64,000 nt of DNA from Streptococcus parasanguinis (lineage in GTDB: Bacteria; Bacillota; Bacilli; Lactobacillales; Streptococcaceae), in the NCBI RefSeq assembly GCF_032163505.1, contig NZ_CP134147.1, forward strand, positions 1,640,501-1,704,500, in the 5' to 3' direction. The notes beneath the pieces are model-generated. The model saw nothing but the letters and a program-made list of their open reading frames with translations, did no database searches and was not told the origin of the DNA. This document shows, piece by piece, positions 19,020 through 27,204 of this stretch. The position numbers and the translations under genes were made by a program. How positions within the stretch are numbered: the first letter of the stretch is position 1; every line of letters begins with the position of its first letter.

Positions 19020-19919
19020 ATGGCAAAAATTGTTGAGTGTATTCCAAACTTCTCTGAAGGACGCAATCAGGCTGTGATCGACGGATTAGCAGCTACAGCA
19101 AAAAGTATTCCAGGTGTTACGTTACTAGACTACTCGTCCGATGCCAGCCACAACCGTAGCGTCTTTACACTCGTTGGGGATGAAGAAAGCATTCAAGAAG
19201 TGGCTTTCCAATTGGTGAAATACGCTTCTGAAAACATTGATATGACCAAGCACGAAGGCGAACACCCTCGTATGGGAGCAACAGACGTTTGTCCATTCGT
19301 TCCGGTTAAAGATATCACTACAGCTGAATGCGTTGAGATCGCTAATAAAGTAGCCGAACGCATCAATCGTGAATTAGGTATTCCAATCTTCCTTTATGAA
19401 GATGCTGCAACTCGCCCAGAACGGAAGAACTTGGCCAAAGTGCGTAAAGGACAATTTGAAGGAATGCCAGAAAAATTGTTGGAAGAAGACTGGAAGCCAG
19501 ACTACGGTGAACGCAAGATTCACCCAACTGCAGGGGTTACAGCTGTTGGTGTCCGGATGCCACTCGTTGCTTTCAATATCAACCTTGACACAGACGACCT
19601 AGAGATTGCCAATAAGATTTCTAAAATCATTCGTGGATCAAGCGGTGGATACAAATACTGTAAAGCGATCGGTGTCATGCTAGAAGATCGCAACATCGCC
19701 CAAGTCTCCATCAACATGGTCAACTTGGAACAATTCCCATTGTATCGTGTCGTTGAAACCGTTCGTTTCGAAGCGCAACGCTATGGTGTTCGCATCATCG
19801 GAACAGAACTCATTGGACTGGCTCCTGCTAAGGCTTTGATCGACTCTGCTGAATACTACTTGCAATTAGAAGACTTTGACTACAGCAAACAAGTCTTGGA
19901 AAATCACTTGTTGGGTTAG
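19020..19919 (+). CDS. ftcD: Glutamate formimidoyltransferase
   Basis: This enzyme moves the formimino group of N-formimino-L-glutamate to tetrahydrofolate, giving glutamate and 5-formimino-THF. The 299 residues open with the family motif IPNFSEGRN and end without the cyclodeaminase half that is fused in vertebrate FTCD. In this genome the second half is encoded by the next gene, 12 bp downstream. Confidence 0.95.
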   Translation: MAKIVECIPNFSEGRNQAVIDGLAATAKSIPGVTLLDYSSDASHNRSVFTLVGDEESIQEVAFQLVKYASENIDMTKHEGEHPRMGATDVCPFVPVKDITTAECVEIANKVAERINRELGIPIFLYEDAATRPERKNLAKVRKGQFEGMPEKLLEEDWKPDYGERKIHPTAGVTAVGVRMPLVAFNINLDTDDLEIANKISKIIRGSSGGYKYCKAIGVMLEDRNIAQVSINMVNLEQFPLYRVVETVRFEAQRYGVRIIGTELIGLAPAKALIDSAEYYLQLEDFDYSKQVLENHLLG

Positions 19920-19931
19920 AAAGGGAGTTCT

Positions 19932-20561
19932 ATGAAACTAGTTGACTTAAGTATTACGGAGTTTGCCAAAGTTCTTGGTTCAGATGCTCCAGCTCCAGGT
20001 GGTGGTTCTGCTGCTGCTCTATCTGCTGCGAATGGGATTTCCCTTACAAAAATGGTCTGTGAACTGACCATTGGAAAGAAAAAATACGCAGAATTTGAAG
20101 ACCACATCAAAGGGGTTCATGAAAAAAGCGCTCAACTCCAAGACCAATTACTAGAAGCCATCGATAAAGATACAGAAGCTTTCAACGTCGTATCAGCTGT
20201 CTTTGATCTTCCAAAAGAAACGGAAGAAGAGAAAGCCGCTCGTCGTGAAGCCATGCAAAAAGCTTTGAAACATGCGACAGTATCTCCTTTCTCTATGATG
20301 GAGCTCATCGTTGAAGCTCTTGAAACCACCAAAGAAGCTGTTGGCAAGTCCAACACCAATGCGGCTAGTGACCTAGGGGTAGCTGCTCTGAATCTTAAAG
20401 CTGGCCTTCAAGGTGCTTGGCTCAATGTCTTGATCAACATTTCAGGAATCAAGGACCAAGACTTCGTCCAAGAATACCACAGCAAGGGACTCAAACTTCT
20501 CCAAACCGGTTCTGATCTTGCAGATAACATTTACCAAACCATTTTAGAAAGTCTATCTTAA
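19932..20561 (+). CDS. fchA: Formimidoyltetrahydrofolate cyclodeaminase
   Basis: FchA releases ammonia from 5-formimino-THF to form 5,10-methenyl-THF, feeding the one-carbon pool. The 209-residue all-helical protein has the glycine-rich [15 protein letters not shown] near residues 20-34 typical of the family. GAAAGGGAG precedes the ATG. Tight spacing after ftcD fits metabolic channelling between the two proteins. Confidence 0.95.
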   Translation: MKLVDLSITEFAKVLGSDAPAPGGGSAAALSAANGISLTKMVCELTIGKKKYAEFEDHIKGVHEKSAQLQDQLLEAIDKDTEAFNVVSAVFDLPKETEEEKAARREAMQKALKHATVSPFSMMELIVEALETTKEAVGKSNTNAASDLGVAALNLKAGLQGAWLNVLINISGIKDQDFVQEYHSKGLKLLQTGSDLADNIYQTILESLS

Positions 20562-20596
20562 ACCTAGCAAATAAAAATAAAGAAAGAAGGGATTCT

Positions 20597-22270
20597 ATGG
20601 TTTTATCGGATATTGAAATCGCCAATTCTGTCCAAATGAAGCCCATCACCGATATCGCTGCTGAACTTGGATTGACCGAAGACGATATTTCGCTCTACGG
20701 AAAATACAAGGCAAAAATTGATAGCAACCAACTGGAACAACTCAAGGATAAGGAAGATGGAAAGCTGATCCTCGTGACAGCCATCTCACCGACACCTGCT
20801 GGAGAAGGAAAGACAACCACCTCTGTTGGCTTGGTCGATGCTCTTTCAGCTATTGGTGAAAAAGCCGTCATTGCTCTCCGCGAACCGTCTCTTGGCCCTG
20901 TCTTTGGGATCAAGGGTGGAGCTGCCGGTGGCGGGTACGCCCAAGTGGTTCCAATGGAAGATATCAACCTTCACTTTACCGGAGACTTCCATGCCATTGG
21001 GATTGCCAACAACCTCCTTGCAGCCTTGATTGACAACCATATCCATCACGGCAATGAGTTGGGCATCGATTCTCGTCGCATCACCTGGAAACGGGTGGTC
21101 GATATGAACGACCGTCAACTCCGTCATATTGTCGATGGCCTTCAAGGAAAAACAAACGGAGTTCCTCGTGAAGATGGCTTTGACATCACCGTGGCTTCTG
21201 AAATCATGGCCATTCTCTGTCTCTCTGAAAATATCCTTGATCTCAAAGAACGTCTTGATCGCATCATTATTGGGTACAACTACCAAGGACAACCGGTCAC
21301 AGCCAAAGATCTCAAGGCTGGAGGTGCCATGGCAGCTGTCCTCAAAGATGCCATCCATCCAAATTTGGTGCAAACCTTGGAACATACTCCTGCCATCATC
21401 CACGGTGGACCATTTGCCAATATCGCCCATGGCTGTAACAGTGTGCTGGCTACTAAACTAGCCCTCAAATATGCAGACTATGTCGTGACAGAAGCTGGTT
21501 TTGGAGCAGACCTCGGTGCTGAAAAATTCATCGATATTAAGTGCCGCATGGCCGGGCTCAAACCTGCTGCCGTTGTCCTCGTCGCAACCAACCGTGCTCT
21601 CAAGATGCATGGTGGAGTTGCCAAAGCAGACTTGGCTACCGAAAATGTCCAAGCCGTTATCGATGGACTACCAAACCTAGACAAACACTTGGCCAACATT
21701 CAAGAAGTCTATGGTCTACCAGTGGTCGTTGCCATTAACAAATTCCCACTGGATACAGAAGCAGAGCTAGAAGCTGTCTATGAATCTTGTAAGAAACGCC
21801 ATGTAGATGTGGTCATTTCAGATGTCTGGGCACATGGTGGAGCTGGTGGTCGTGACTTGGCTGAAAAAGTCATTCAACTGGCTCAAGAAGAAAACCACTT
21901 CTCTTATGTCTATGACGAAGAAGACAGCATTGAAACAAAATTGACTAAGATCGTCACAAAAGTCTATGGTGGTAAAGGCATCAGCTTAACACCAGCGGCC
22001 AAACGCGAACTCAAAGAATTGGAAGCTCTGGGCTTCTCGAACTACCCAATCTGTATGGCCAAAACCCAATACTCCTTCTCAGACGATGCGAAGAAGATGG
22101 GAGCACCAAAAGATTTCACAGTTAAAATCAGTAACCTTAAGGTGGCTGCCGGAGCTGGCTTCATCGTAGCTCTCACTGGTACCATTATGACCATGCCTGG
22201 CCTACCTAAAGTTCCTGCCAGTGAAAAGATTGATATCGATGACCACGGCAATATCACTGGTCTCTTTTAA
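20597..22270 (+). CDS. fhs: Formate-tetrahydrofolate ligase
   Basis: Fhs interconverts 10-formyl-THF plus ADP and phosphate with formate, THF and ATP. The 557-residue length is standard. The ATP loop reads [14 protein letters not shown] near residues 64-77. In a hut operon the likely direction is ATP-yielding release of formate from the formimino-derived one-carbon unit, which also regenerates free THF for FtcD; this is inference from context. Streptococci often have another fhs elsewhere. Confidence 0.95.
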   Translation: MVLSDIEIANSVQMKPITDIAAELGLTEDDISLYGKYKAKIDSNQLEQLKDKEDGKLILVTAISPTPAGEGKTTTSVGLVDALSAIGEKAVIALREPSLGPVFGIKGGAAGGGYAQVVPMEDINLHFTGDFHAIGIANNLLAALIDNHIHHGNELGIDSRRITWKRVVDMNDRQLRHIVDGLQGKTNGVPREDGFDITVASEIMAILCLSENILDLKERLDRIIIGYNYQGQPVTAKDLKAGGAMAAVLKDAIHPNLVQTLEHTPAIIHGGPFANIAHGCNSVLATKLALKYADYVVTEAGFGADLGAEKFIDIKCRMAGLKPAAVVLVATNRALKMHGGVAKADLATENVQAVIDGLPNLDKHLANIQEVYGLPVVVAINKFPLDTEAELEAVYESCKKRHVDVVISDVWAHGGAGGRDLAEKVIQLAQEENHFSYVYDEEDSIETKLTKIVTKVYGGKGISLTPAAKRELKELEALGFSNYPICMAKTQYSFSDDAKKMGAPKDFTVKISNLKVAAGAGFIVALTGTIMTMPGLPKVPASEKIDIDDHGNITGLF

Positions 22271-22285
22271 GAAAGAAGGCGTCCT

Positions 22286-22864
22286 ATGGTGACTCTCCTT
22301 CATCTTACCCCCGCAGATTATCAAATTTCTACCTGGTCCGGTGGCCAAACCACCCAACTCTTTCTCTCCCCAGAGGGAGGAAGCTATCCAGATCGGACCT
22401 TTGACTTCCGCCTCTCTACTGCAACGGTAGAGGTTGAAAAAAGTAACTTTACCGATCTCACGGGCTACCACCGAATCTTGATGCCCTTGAATGCCTCCAT
22501 TAGGCTCACCCATCACCATAAAGAAGTGGTTTTGAACCCCTTTCAAAGCTACTTCTTTGATGGGGGAGATCCTGTATCTAGCCAAGGGACTTGTCAAGAC
22601 TTTAATTTGATTTACAAACCTTCTTATCAGGGGCATATGAGTGCTATATCCCCAAAAGAGAGTGTCAAAAGTCAGAGTCGCTATCAATTGATCTACGCTC
22701 TCTGTCCACTAACACTCGAATGGGGAAACAATCATTCTCAAACTCTCCAAACTCACGAGCTCCTGGTGATCGAACAAGCATCTCCTCTTCAAGAGATGAC
22801 AATCACGTTTTTACCCCATCAGTCTGGGGAGCAACCGATTGCTATCTGGACTGGACTACAATAA
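22286..22864 (+). CDS. hutD: HutD family protein
   Basis: A 192-residue double-stranded beta-helix (cupin-like) protein of the HutD family, recognised from LTPADYQISTWSGGQTTQL at the N-terminus and the FDFRLSTATVE segment. The biochemical role is unsettled; in Pseudomonas HutD has been proposed to limit the level of urocanate-driven induction. It lies 15 bp after fhs and 21 bp before the permease gene. Confidence 0.85.
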   Translation: MVTLLHLTPADYQISTWSGGQTTQLFLSPEGGSYPDRTFDFRLSTATVEVEKSNFTDLTGYHRILMPLNASIRLTHHHKEVVLNPFQSYFFDGGDPVSSQGTCQDFNLIYKPSYQGHMSAISPKESVKSQSRYQLIYALCPLTLEWGNNHSQTLQTHELLVIEQASPLQEMTITFLPHQSGEQPIAIWTGLQ

Positions 22865-22885
22865 TGTTCACAAAGGAGAAACATT

Positions 22886-24229
22886 ATGAACGGAGCACAT
22901 AAACAGTCGATTGAGGAACAAGAAAAAGCGAAATTCAGCTTTAGCGGTGCCACTCTTTACGGTATCAACGCCGTAATCGGATCTGGTATCTTCCTCCTTC
23001 CTCAAAAAATTTATTCTGGCCTCGGACCAGCTTCTCTAGCTGTCATGTTCGGGGTTGCCATTCTCGTCATGCTACTATCAGCCTGTCTGGCTGAAACAGC
23101 TGGCTACTTCGACAAAAACGGTGGAGCCATGCAATACTCAAAAGCCGCTTTCGGAGACTTCGTTGGCTTTAACGTTGGGATTCTCGGTTGGGCCGTTACT
23201 GTTATCGCTTGGGCTGCCATGTTAGCCGGATTTGCTAAGATCTTCATCATCACCTTCCCAGCATTTGAAGGCTACAACCTTCCGATCAGTATCGGTATGC
23301 TGATTCTCTTGAGTCTGATGAACATTGCCGGTCTGAAAACCTCTAAGATGTTTACTCTGACAGCTACTGTTGCAAAATTAATTCCAATTGTCCTCTTCTC
23401 ACTCTTTGCCATCTTCTTCATTCCCGGTGGCGTGAGCAAGGGCAACTTCACACCTTTCCTTCAATTGGAAAGTGGAACAAACCTCTTCAGTTCTATTTCT
23501 AGTACAGCCGTCTACATCTTCTACGGTTTCATCGGATTTGAAACCATGTCTATCGTTGCAGGGGAAATGCGCAACCCTGAAAAGAACGTTCCCCGCGCTA
23601 TTCTAGGTTCTATCAGTATTGTATCTGTTCTCTACATGTTGATCATCGCAGGAACAATCGCCATGCTTGGTGGTCGCATTATGCAAACTGGTGCACCAGT
23701 ACAAGACGCATTTGTCGAAATGATTGGCCCTATCGGAGCTCCACTCGTTTCTTACGGAGCCCTCATTTCAATCGCCGGTCTAAACATCGGTGAATCCATC
23801 ATGGTCCCTCGTTTTGGTGCCGCATTAGCAACTGAAAAACTCTTGCCAGAAGGGCTTGGAAAAACAAACTCTAAGAATGCCCCTGTCATTGCCATTATCA
23901 TTTCTGGTATCTTCGCCTTCTTACTCTTGTTATCTGGCTCTTTCGAAACATTAGCAACCTTCAGTGTTGTCTTCCGTTTCTTCCAATACATTCCAACTGC
24001 TTTGGCAGCCATCAAACTCAGAAAAATGTACCCAGACAAAAAGGTTACCTTCCGAGTACCATTTGGTCCTGTTATCCCAGTTCTAGCTGTTGTGATCAGT
24101 ATCTTGATGATTGCAGGGGACAACATGATGAACTTTGTTTGGGGTGCCATCGGTCTCGTGATCGCAAGTGGACTCTACTTTGTTTTCCACGGCGATAAAC
24201 TACATAAATCGAAAACCCTTCCTCACTAA
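22886..24229 (+). CDS. APC family amino-acid permease, probable histidine or urocanate importer
   Basis: A 447-residue transporter of the amino acid-polyamine-organocation superfamily with about 12 membrane helices. The first helix has the substrate-binding break INAVIGSGIFLLP, and a long intracellular loop carries GFETMSIVAGEMRNPEKNVPRAI, typical of the family. AAGGAG stands a few bases before the ATG. The position inside the hut operon suggests histidine (or urocanate) uptake; substrate cannot be read from sequence. Confidence 0.88.
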   Translation: MNGAHKQSIEEQEKAKFSFSGATLYGINAVIGSGIFLLPQKIYSGLGPASLAVMFGVAILVMLLSACLAETAGYFDKNGGAMQYSKAAFGDFVGFNVGILGWAVTVIAWAAMLAGFAKIFIITFPAFEGYNLPISIGMLILLSLMNIAGLKTSKMFTLTATVAKLIPIVLFSLFAIFFIPGGVSKGNFTPFLQLESGTNLFSSISSTAVYIFYGFIGFETMSIVAGEMRNPEKNVPRAILGSISIVSVLYMLIIAGTIAMLGGRIMQTGAPVQDAFVEMIGPIGAPLVSYGALISIAGLNIGESIMVPRFGAALATEKLLPEGLGKTNSKNAPVIAIIISGIFAFLLLLSGSFETLATFSVVFRFFQYIPTALAAIKLRKMYPDKKVTFRVPFGPVIPVLAVVISILMIAGDNMMNFVWGAIGLVIASGLYFVFHGDKLHKSKTLPH

Positions 24230-24242
24230 TTTTCTTTACACA

Positions 24243-24297
24243 CTAGATGGGAACAGAGACGGGAGTGAAGCTCGGTTTTGCTCCCTAACCCATCTAG
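24243..24297 (+). other. Nested two-stem RNA element before hutH
   Basis: Outer stem CTAGATGGG/CCCATCTAG (24243-24251 and 24289-24297, 9 bp perfect); inner stem GGGAG/CTCCC (24261-24265 and 24281-24285); the internal loop is 9 nt on one side and 3 on the other. No T-tract follows. It lies in the 215-bp gap between permease and hutH. It may be a processing site, an orphan regulatory RNA, or a degenerate repeat. Confidence 0.5.
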
Positions 24298-24444
24298 GAC
24301 TCCACGAATATCAAACCTGAGCCCTTTTCTCTATGACTCTTTTCAATTCTTTAGATCAATAGACAATGGGCCCATGTTTGGTATTCAAACCGAAGTAAAC
24401 AACACTACTTCCACAGAACAACTATTCATAATCGGAGGTTTTAT

Positions 24445-25986
24445 ATGACTCAATTGATTCATTTAGATGGTAATAGCTTAACACTCGAAGAAGTCATCGC
24501 TGTAGCTCGGCACGGTGCCCAATGTGAGCTTGATGAACAAGCCAAAGAAGCCGTTATCGCATCCCGTAAAATCGTTGATGACATTGTCCGGGAAAAACGA
24601 GTCGTCTATGGTGTAACCACTGGCTTTGGTTCCCTCTGTAATGTCAGCATCTCTCCAGAAGATACTGTTCAACTGCAAGAAAACCTGATTCGAACTCACT
24701 CATCTGGCTTCGGTGATCCACTTCCTGAAGATGCCGTTCGTGCCATCATGCTGATCCGTATTAACTCACTATTGAAAGGTTATTCTGGCATTCGTCTGTC
24801 AACCGTTGAAAAACTGTTAGAATTGCTCAACAAAGGAGTCACTCCTTATATCCCTGAAAAAGGCTCTCTCGGAGCTTCTGGAGATCTTGCTCCTCTTTCT
24901 CATATGGTTTTACCAATGTTGGGTCTTGGACGCGCCTACTACAAAGGAGAACTTCTCAGTGGTCAAGAAGCCTTAGATCGTGCTGGAATTGAAAAGATCC
25001 AATTAGCTGCCAAAGAAGGGCTTGCCTTGATCAATGGTACGACTGTCCTAACCGGTATCGGTGCTCTTGCGACTTATGATGGTATCCAATTGCTCAAACT
25101 CTCTGATATCGCTGGTGCTCTCTCAATGGAAGTTCACAATGGAATTACCAGTCCATTCGAAGAAGACCTTCATACCATCCGTCCTCAAAGTGGACAATTG
25201 GCAACCGCTCGCAATATCCGCAACCTCCTTGAAGGAAGCAAGAACACAACGGTAGCAACCCAACAACGGGTCCAAGACCCTTACACACTCCGTTGTATCC
25301 CTCAAATCCATGGAGCTAGCAAGGATTCTATTGCTTATGTAAAAGAAAAAGTTGAAATCGAAATCAACTCTGTGACAGATAATCCAATTATTACTAAAGA
25401 AGGCCACGTCATCTCCGGCGGGAACTTCCACGGAGAACCAATGGCACAACCATTTGACTTCCTAGGGATCGCCCTTTCTGAAATCGGAAACGTATCTGAA
25501 CGTCGGGTGGAACGCTTGGTCAACAGCCAGCTTAGTAAATTACCATCCTTCTTGGTTAAACACCCTGGACTCAACTCAGGCTTCATGATTACCCAGTATG
25601 CTTGTGCATCCCTTGCATCGGAAAATAAAATTTTGGCTCACCCTGCTAGTGTCGATTCTATTCCATCTTGTGAAAACCAAGAAGATTTCGTCAGCATGGG
25701 AACGACTGCCGCTCGTAAAGCAGCAGAAATTCTTAAAAACTCCCGTCGCATCGTTGCTACTGAAATCATGGCAGCTTGCCAAGCCTTGGATCTCAAGCCA
25801 GAAAATCATGAACTTGGTAAAGGTACAAAACCAGCTTATGAGCTGATTCGTCAAAAACTGAACTTCATTGAATTTGACAAAGATATCGAAATCTTTGAAG
25901 AACTTAATAAAGCATCTGCTGTTGTCGAAAGCGAAGAATTCTTAGCAACCATCGAAAAAGCAGTTGACTTAAGCATTCAATACTGA
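24445..25986 (+). CDS. hutH: Histidine ammonia-lyase
   Basis: HutH deaminates L-histidine to trans-urocanate and starts the pathway. The 513 residues contain the autocatalytic Ala-Ser-Gly triad (A144-S145-G146 in [11 protein letters not shown]) that forms the MIO cofactor, and the active-site Tyr in the YGVTTGFG loop. ATCGGAGG precedes the ATG. A 215-bp gap with a structured element and a possible promoter (GACAAT near 24362) separates it from the permease, so hutH-hutG may be partly independently expressed. Confidence 0.97.
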   Translation: MTQLIHLDGNSLTLEEVIAVARHGAQCELDEQAKEAVIASRKIVDDIVREKRVVYGVTTGFGSLCNVSISPEDTVQLQENLIRTHSSGFGDPLPEDAVRAIMLIRINSLLKGYSGIRLSTVEKLLELLNKGVTPYIPEKGSLGASGDLAPLSHMVLPMLGLGRAYYKGELLSGQEALDRAGIEKIQLAAKEGLALINGTTVLTGIGALATYDGIQLLKLSDIAGALSMEVHNGITSPFEEDLHTIRPQSGQLATARNIRNLLEGSKNTTVATQQRVQDPYTLRCIPQIHGASKDSIAYVKEKVEIEINSVTDNPIITKEGHVISGGNFHGEPMAQPFDFLGIALSEIGNVSERRVERLVNSQLSKLPSFLVKHPGLNSGFMITQYACASLASENKILAHPASVDSIPSCENQEDFVSMGTTAARKAAEILKNSRRIVATEIMAACQALDLKPENHELGKGTKPAYELIRQKLNFIEFDKDIEIFEELNKASAVVESEEFLATIEKAVDLSIQY

Positions 25987-26068
25987 TACAGTAAGAATAA
26001 AGCAAAACAGAGGCTGGCGATCTTCTCAGCCTCTGCCTGCTTTCAGAAAAATAAGGGAGGCGACAAGC

Positions 26069-27061
26069 TTGCTCACAAACTACTATCCAATGACCTACAG
26101 CTACTACCAAGGTAGCATCGAGGACAATCCCTACACGGCCAAATGGGGAATGGTCACCAAATTTTTAGACCTAAACGACGAGACCCTCACTCCATTTGAG
26201 GGTATGACCTTTGGGATCATCGGCTTTAAGAGTGACAAAGGAGTCTATATCAATAATGGGCGTGTAGGAGCAGTCGAGGGTCCTACAGCCATCCGTTCTC
26301 AAATCGCTAAACTTCCATGGCACTGGGGAACCAATGTGACAGTGTATGATGTGGGAAATATTGACGGGCCTAACCATTCACTAGAAGAACTCCAAGAAAG
26401 CCTCTCACAAGCGATCCAGCGCATGTACCAATTAGGGATTCAACCCATTGTCCTAGGAGGCGGTCACGGAACTGCTTACGGCCACTATCTAGGGATTCAA
26501 TCCAGTTTAGAAAAAGATGAACAACTGGCTGTGATCAATCTGGATGCCCACTTTGATTTGCGACCTTACGACCAAACCGGTCCCAATTCTGGAACAGGTT
26601 TTCGTCAAATGGCTGATCATGCTAAAGAAAAAGGTCAGGACTTCCCTTACCTCATCCTGGGGATCCAAGAGCACAATAATAACCTCTTCCTCTTTAATTA
26701 TGTTGCTAAAACACCAAGCATTGATTTTTTAACTGGCCAAGATCTCTTCCAGATGAGCCACCAAGCCATTCTGGATCGAATCGATCAATTTTTAGAAAAC
26801 CAAACCGCGATCTATCTGTCTATTGATATGGATTGCTTTGCGGTCGGCTCTGCTCCTGGTGTTAGCGCCATCCAATCACTTGGTGTCGATCCCAAACTAG
26901 CCCTCCTGCTTCTCCAACACATTGCTGCCAGTGGTAAGCTAATCGGATTTGATGTCGTGGAAGTTTCTCCTCCTCATGACATTGACAACCATACTTCAAA
27001 TCTTGCTGCGACCTTTATCTTTTACTTGACCCAAATATTGGCGCAACAAAAACTGAACTAA
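26069..27061 (+). CDS. hutG: Formimidoylglutamase (ureohydrolase family)
   Basis: HutG hydrolyses N-formimino-L-glutamate to glutamate and formamide, bypassing folate. The 330-residue arginase/agmatinase-fold protein shows the dimanganese ligands in [19 protein letters not shown] and SIDMDCFA. The start is a TTG at 26069, 8 bases after GGGAGG; the first ATG (26090) is too far from that site. It is the last gene of the hut operon. Its presence beside FtcD gives two routes for the same intermediate. Agmatinase is an alternative by fold, but context favours HutG. Confidence 0.9.
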   Translation: MLTNYYPMTYSYYQGSIEDNPYTAKWGMVTKFLDLNDETLTPFEGMTFGIIGFKSDKGVYINNGRVGAVEGPTAIRSQIAKLPWHWGTNVTVYDVGNIDGPNHSLEELQESLSQAIQRMYQLGIQPIVLGGGHGTAYGHYLGIQSSLEKDEQLAVINLDAHFDLRPYDQTGPNSGTGFRQMADHAKEKGQDFPYLILGIQEHNNNLFLFNYVAKTPSIDFLTGQDLFQMSHQAILDRIDQFLENQTAIYLSIDMDCFAVGSAPGVSAIQSLGVDPKLALLLLQHIAASGKLIGFDVVEVSPPHDIDNHTSNLAATFIFYLTQILAQQKLN

Positions 27062-27079
27062 GAAGATTTCTACACACAT

Positions 27080-27124
27080 AAAAAGCATAGAAACACCCAT
27101 TGCTAGGGCATTTCTATGCTTTTT
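27080..27124 (+). terminator. hut operon terminator
   Basis: A 14-bp stem AAAAAGCATAGAAA/TTTCTATGCTTTTT (27080-27093 and 27111-27124) with a T-tract; the A-tract on the left could also stop minus-strand transcription. Confidence 0.9.
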
Positions 27125-27156
27125 CTTCATTTTCAGACACAATGATCTTTGCCTGA

Positions 27157-27186
27157 AAAGAGGACAGGCCACTTAGCCTTCTCTTA
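27157..27186 (-). terminator. Terminator of the SARP-like regulator gene
   Basis: On the minus strand AAGAG-AAGGC pairs with CCT-CTCTT and is followed by TTTTC. It is an imperfect but plausible intrinsic terminator. Confidence 0.5.
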
Positions 27187-27204
27187 TGATTTAGGCAAGA
27201 GACA

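Noticed and set aside
24333..24367. A full SARP-type box upstream of hutH
   Set aside because: Only the first half (ATGACTC) is kept; the second repeat and the 8-bp distance to a -10 are not, so I list it only as a weak hint.
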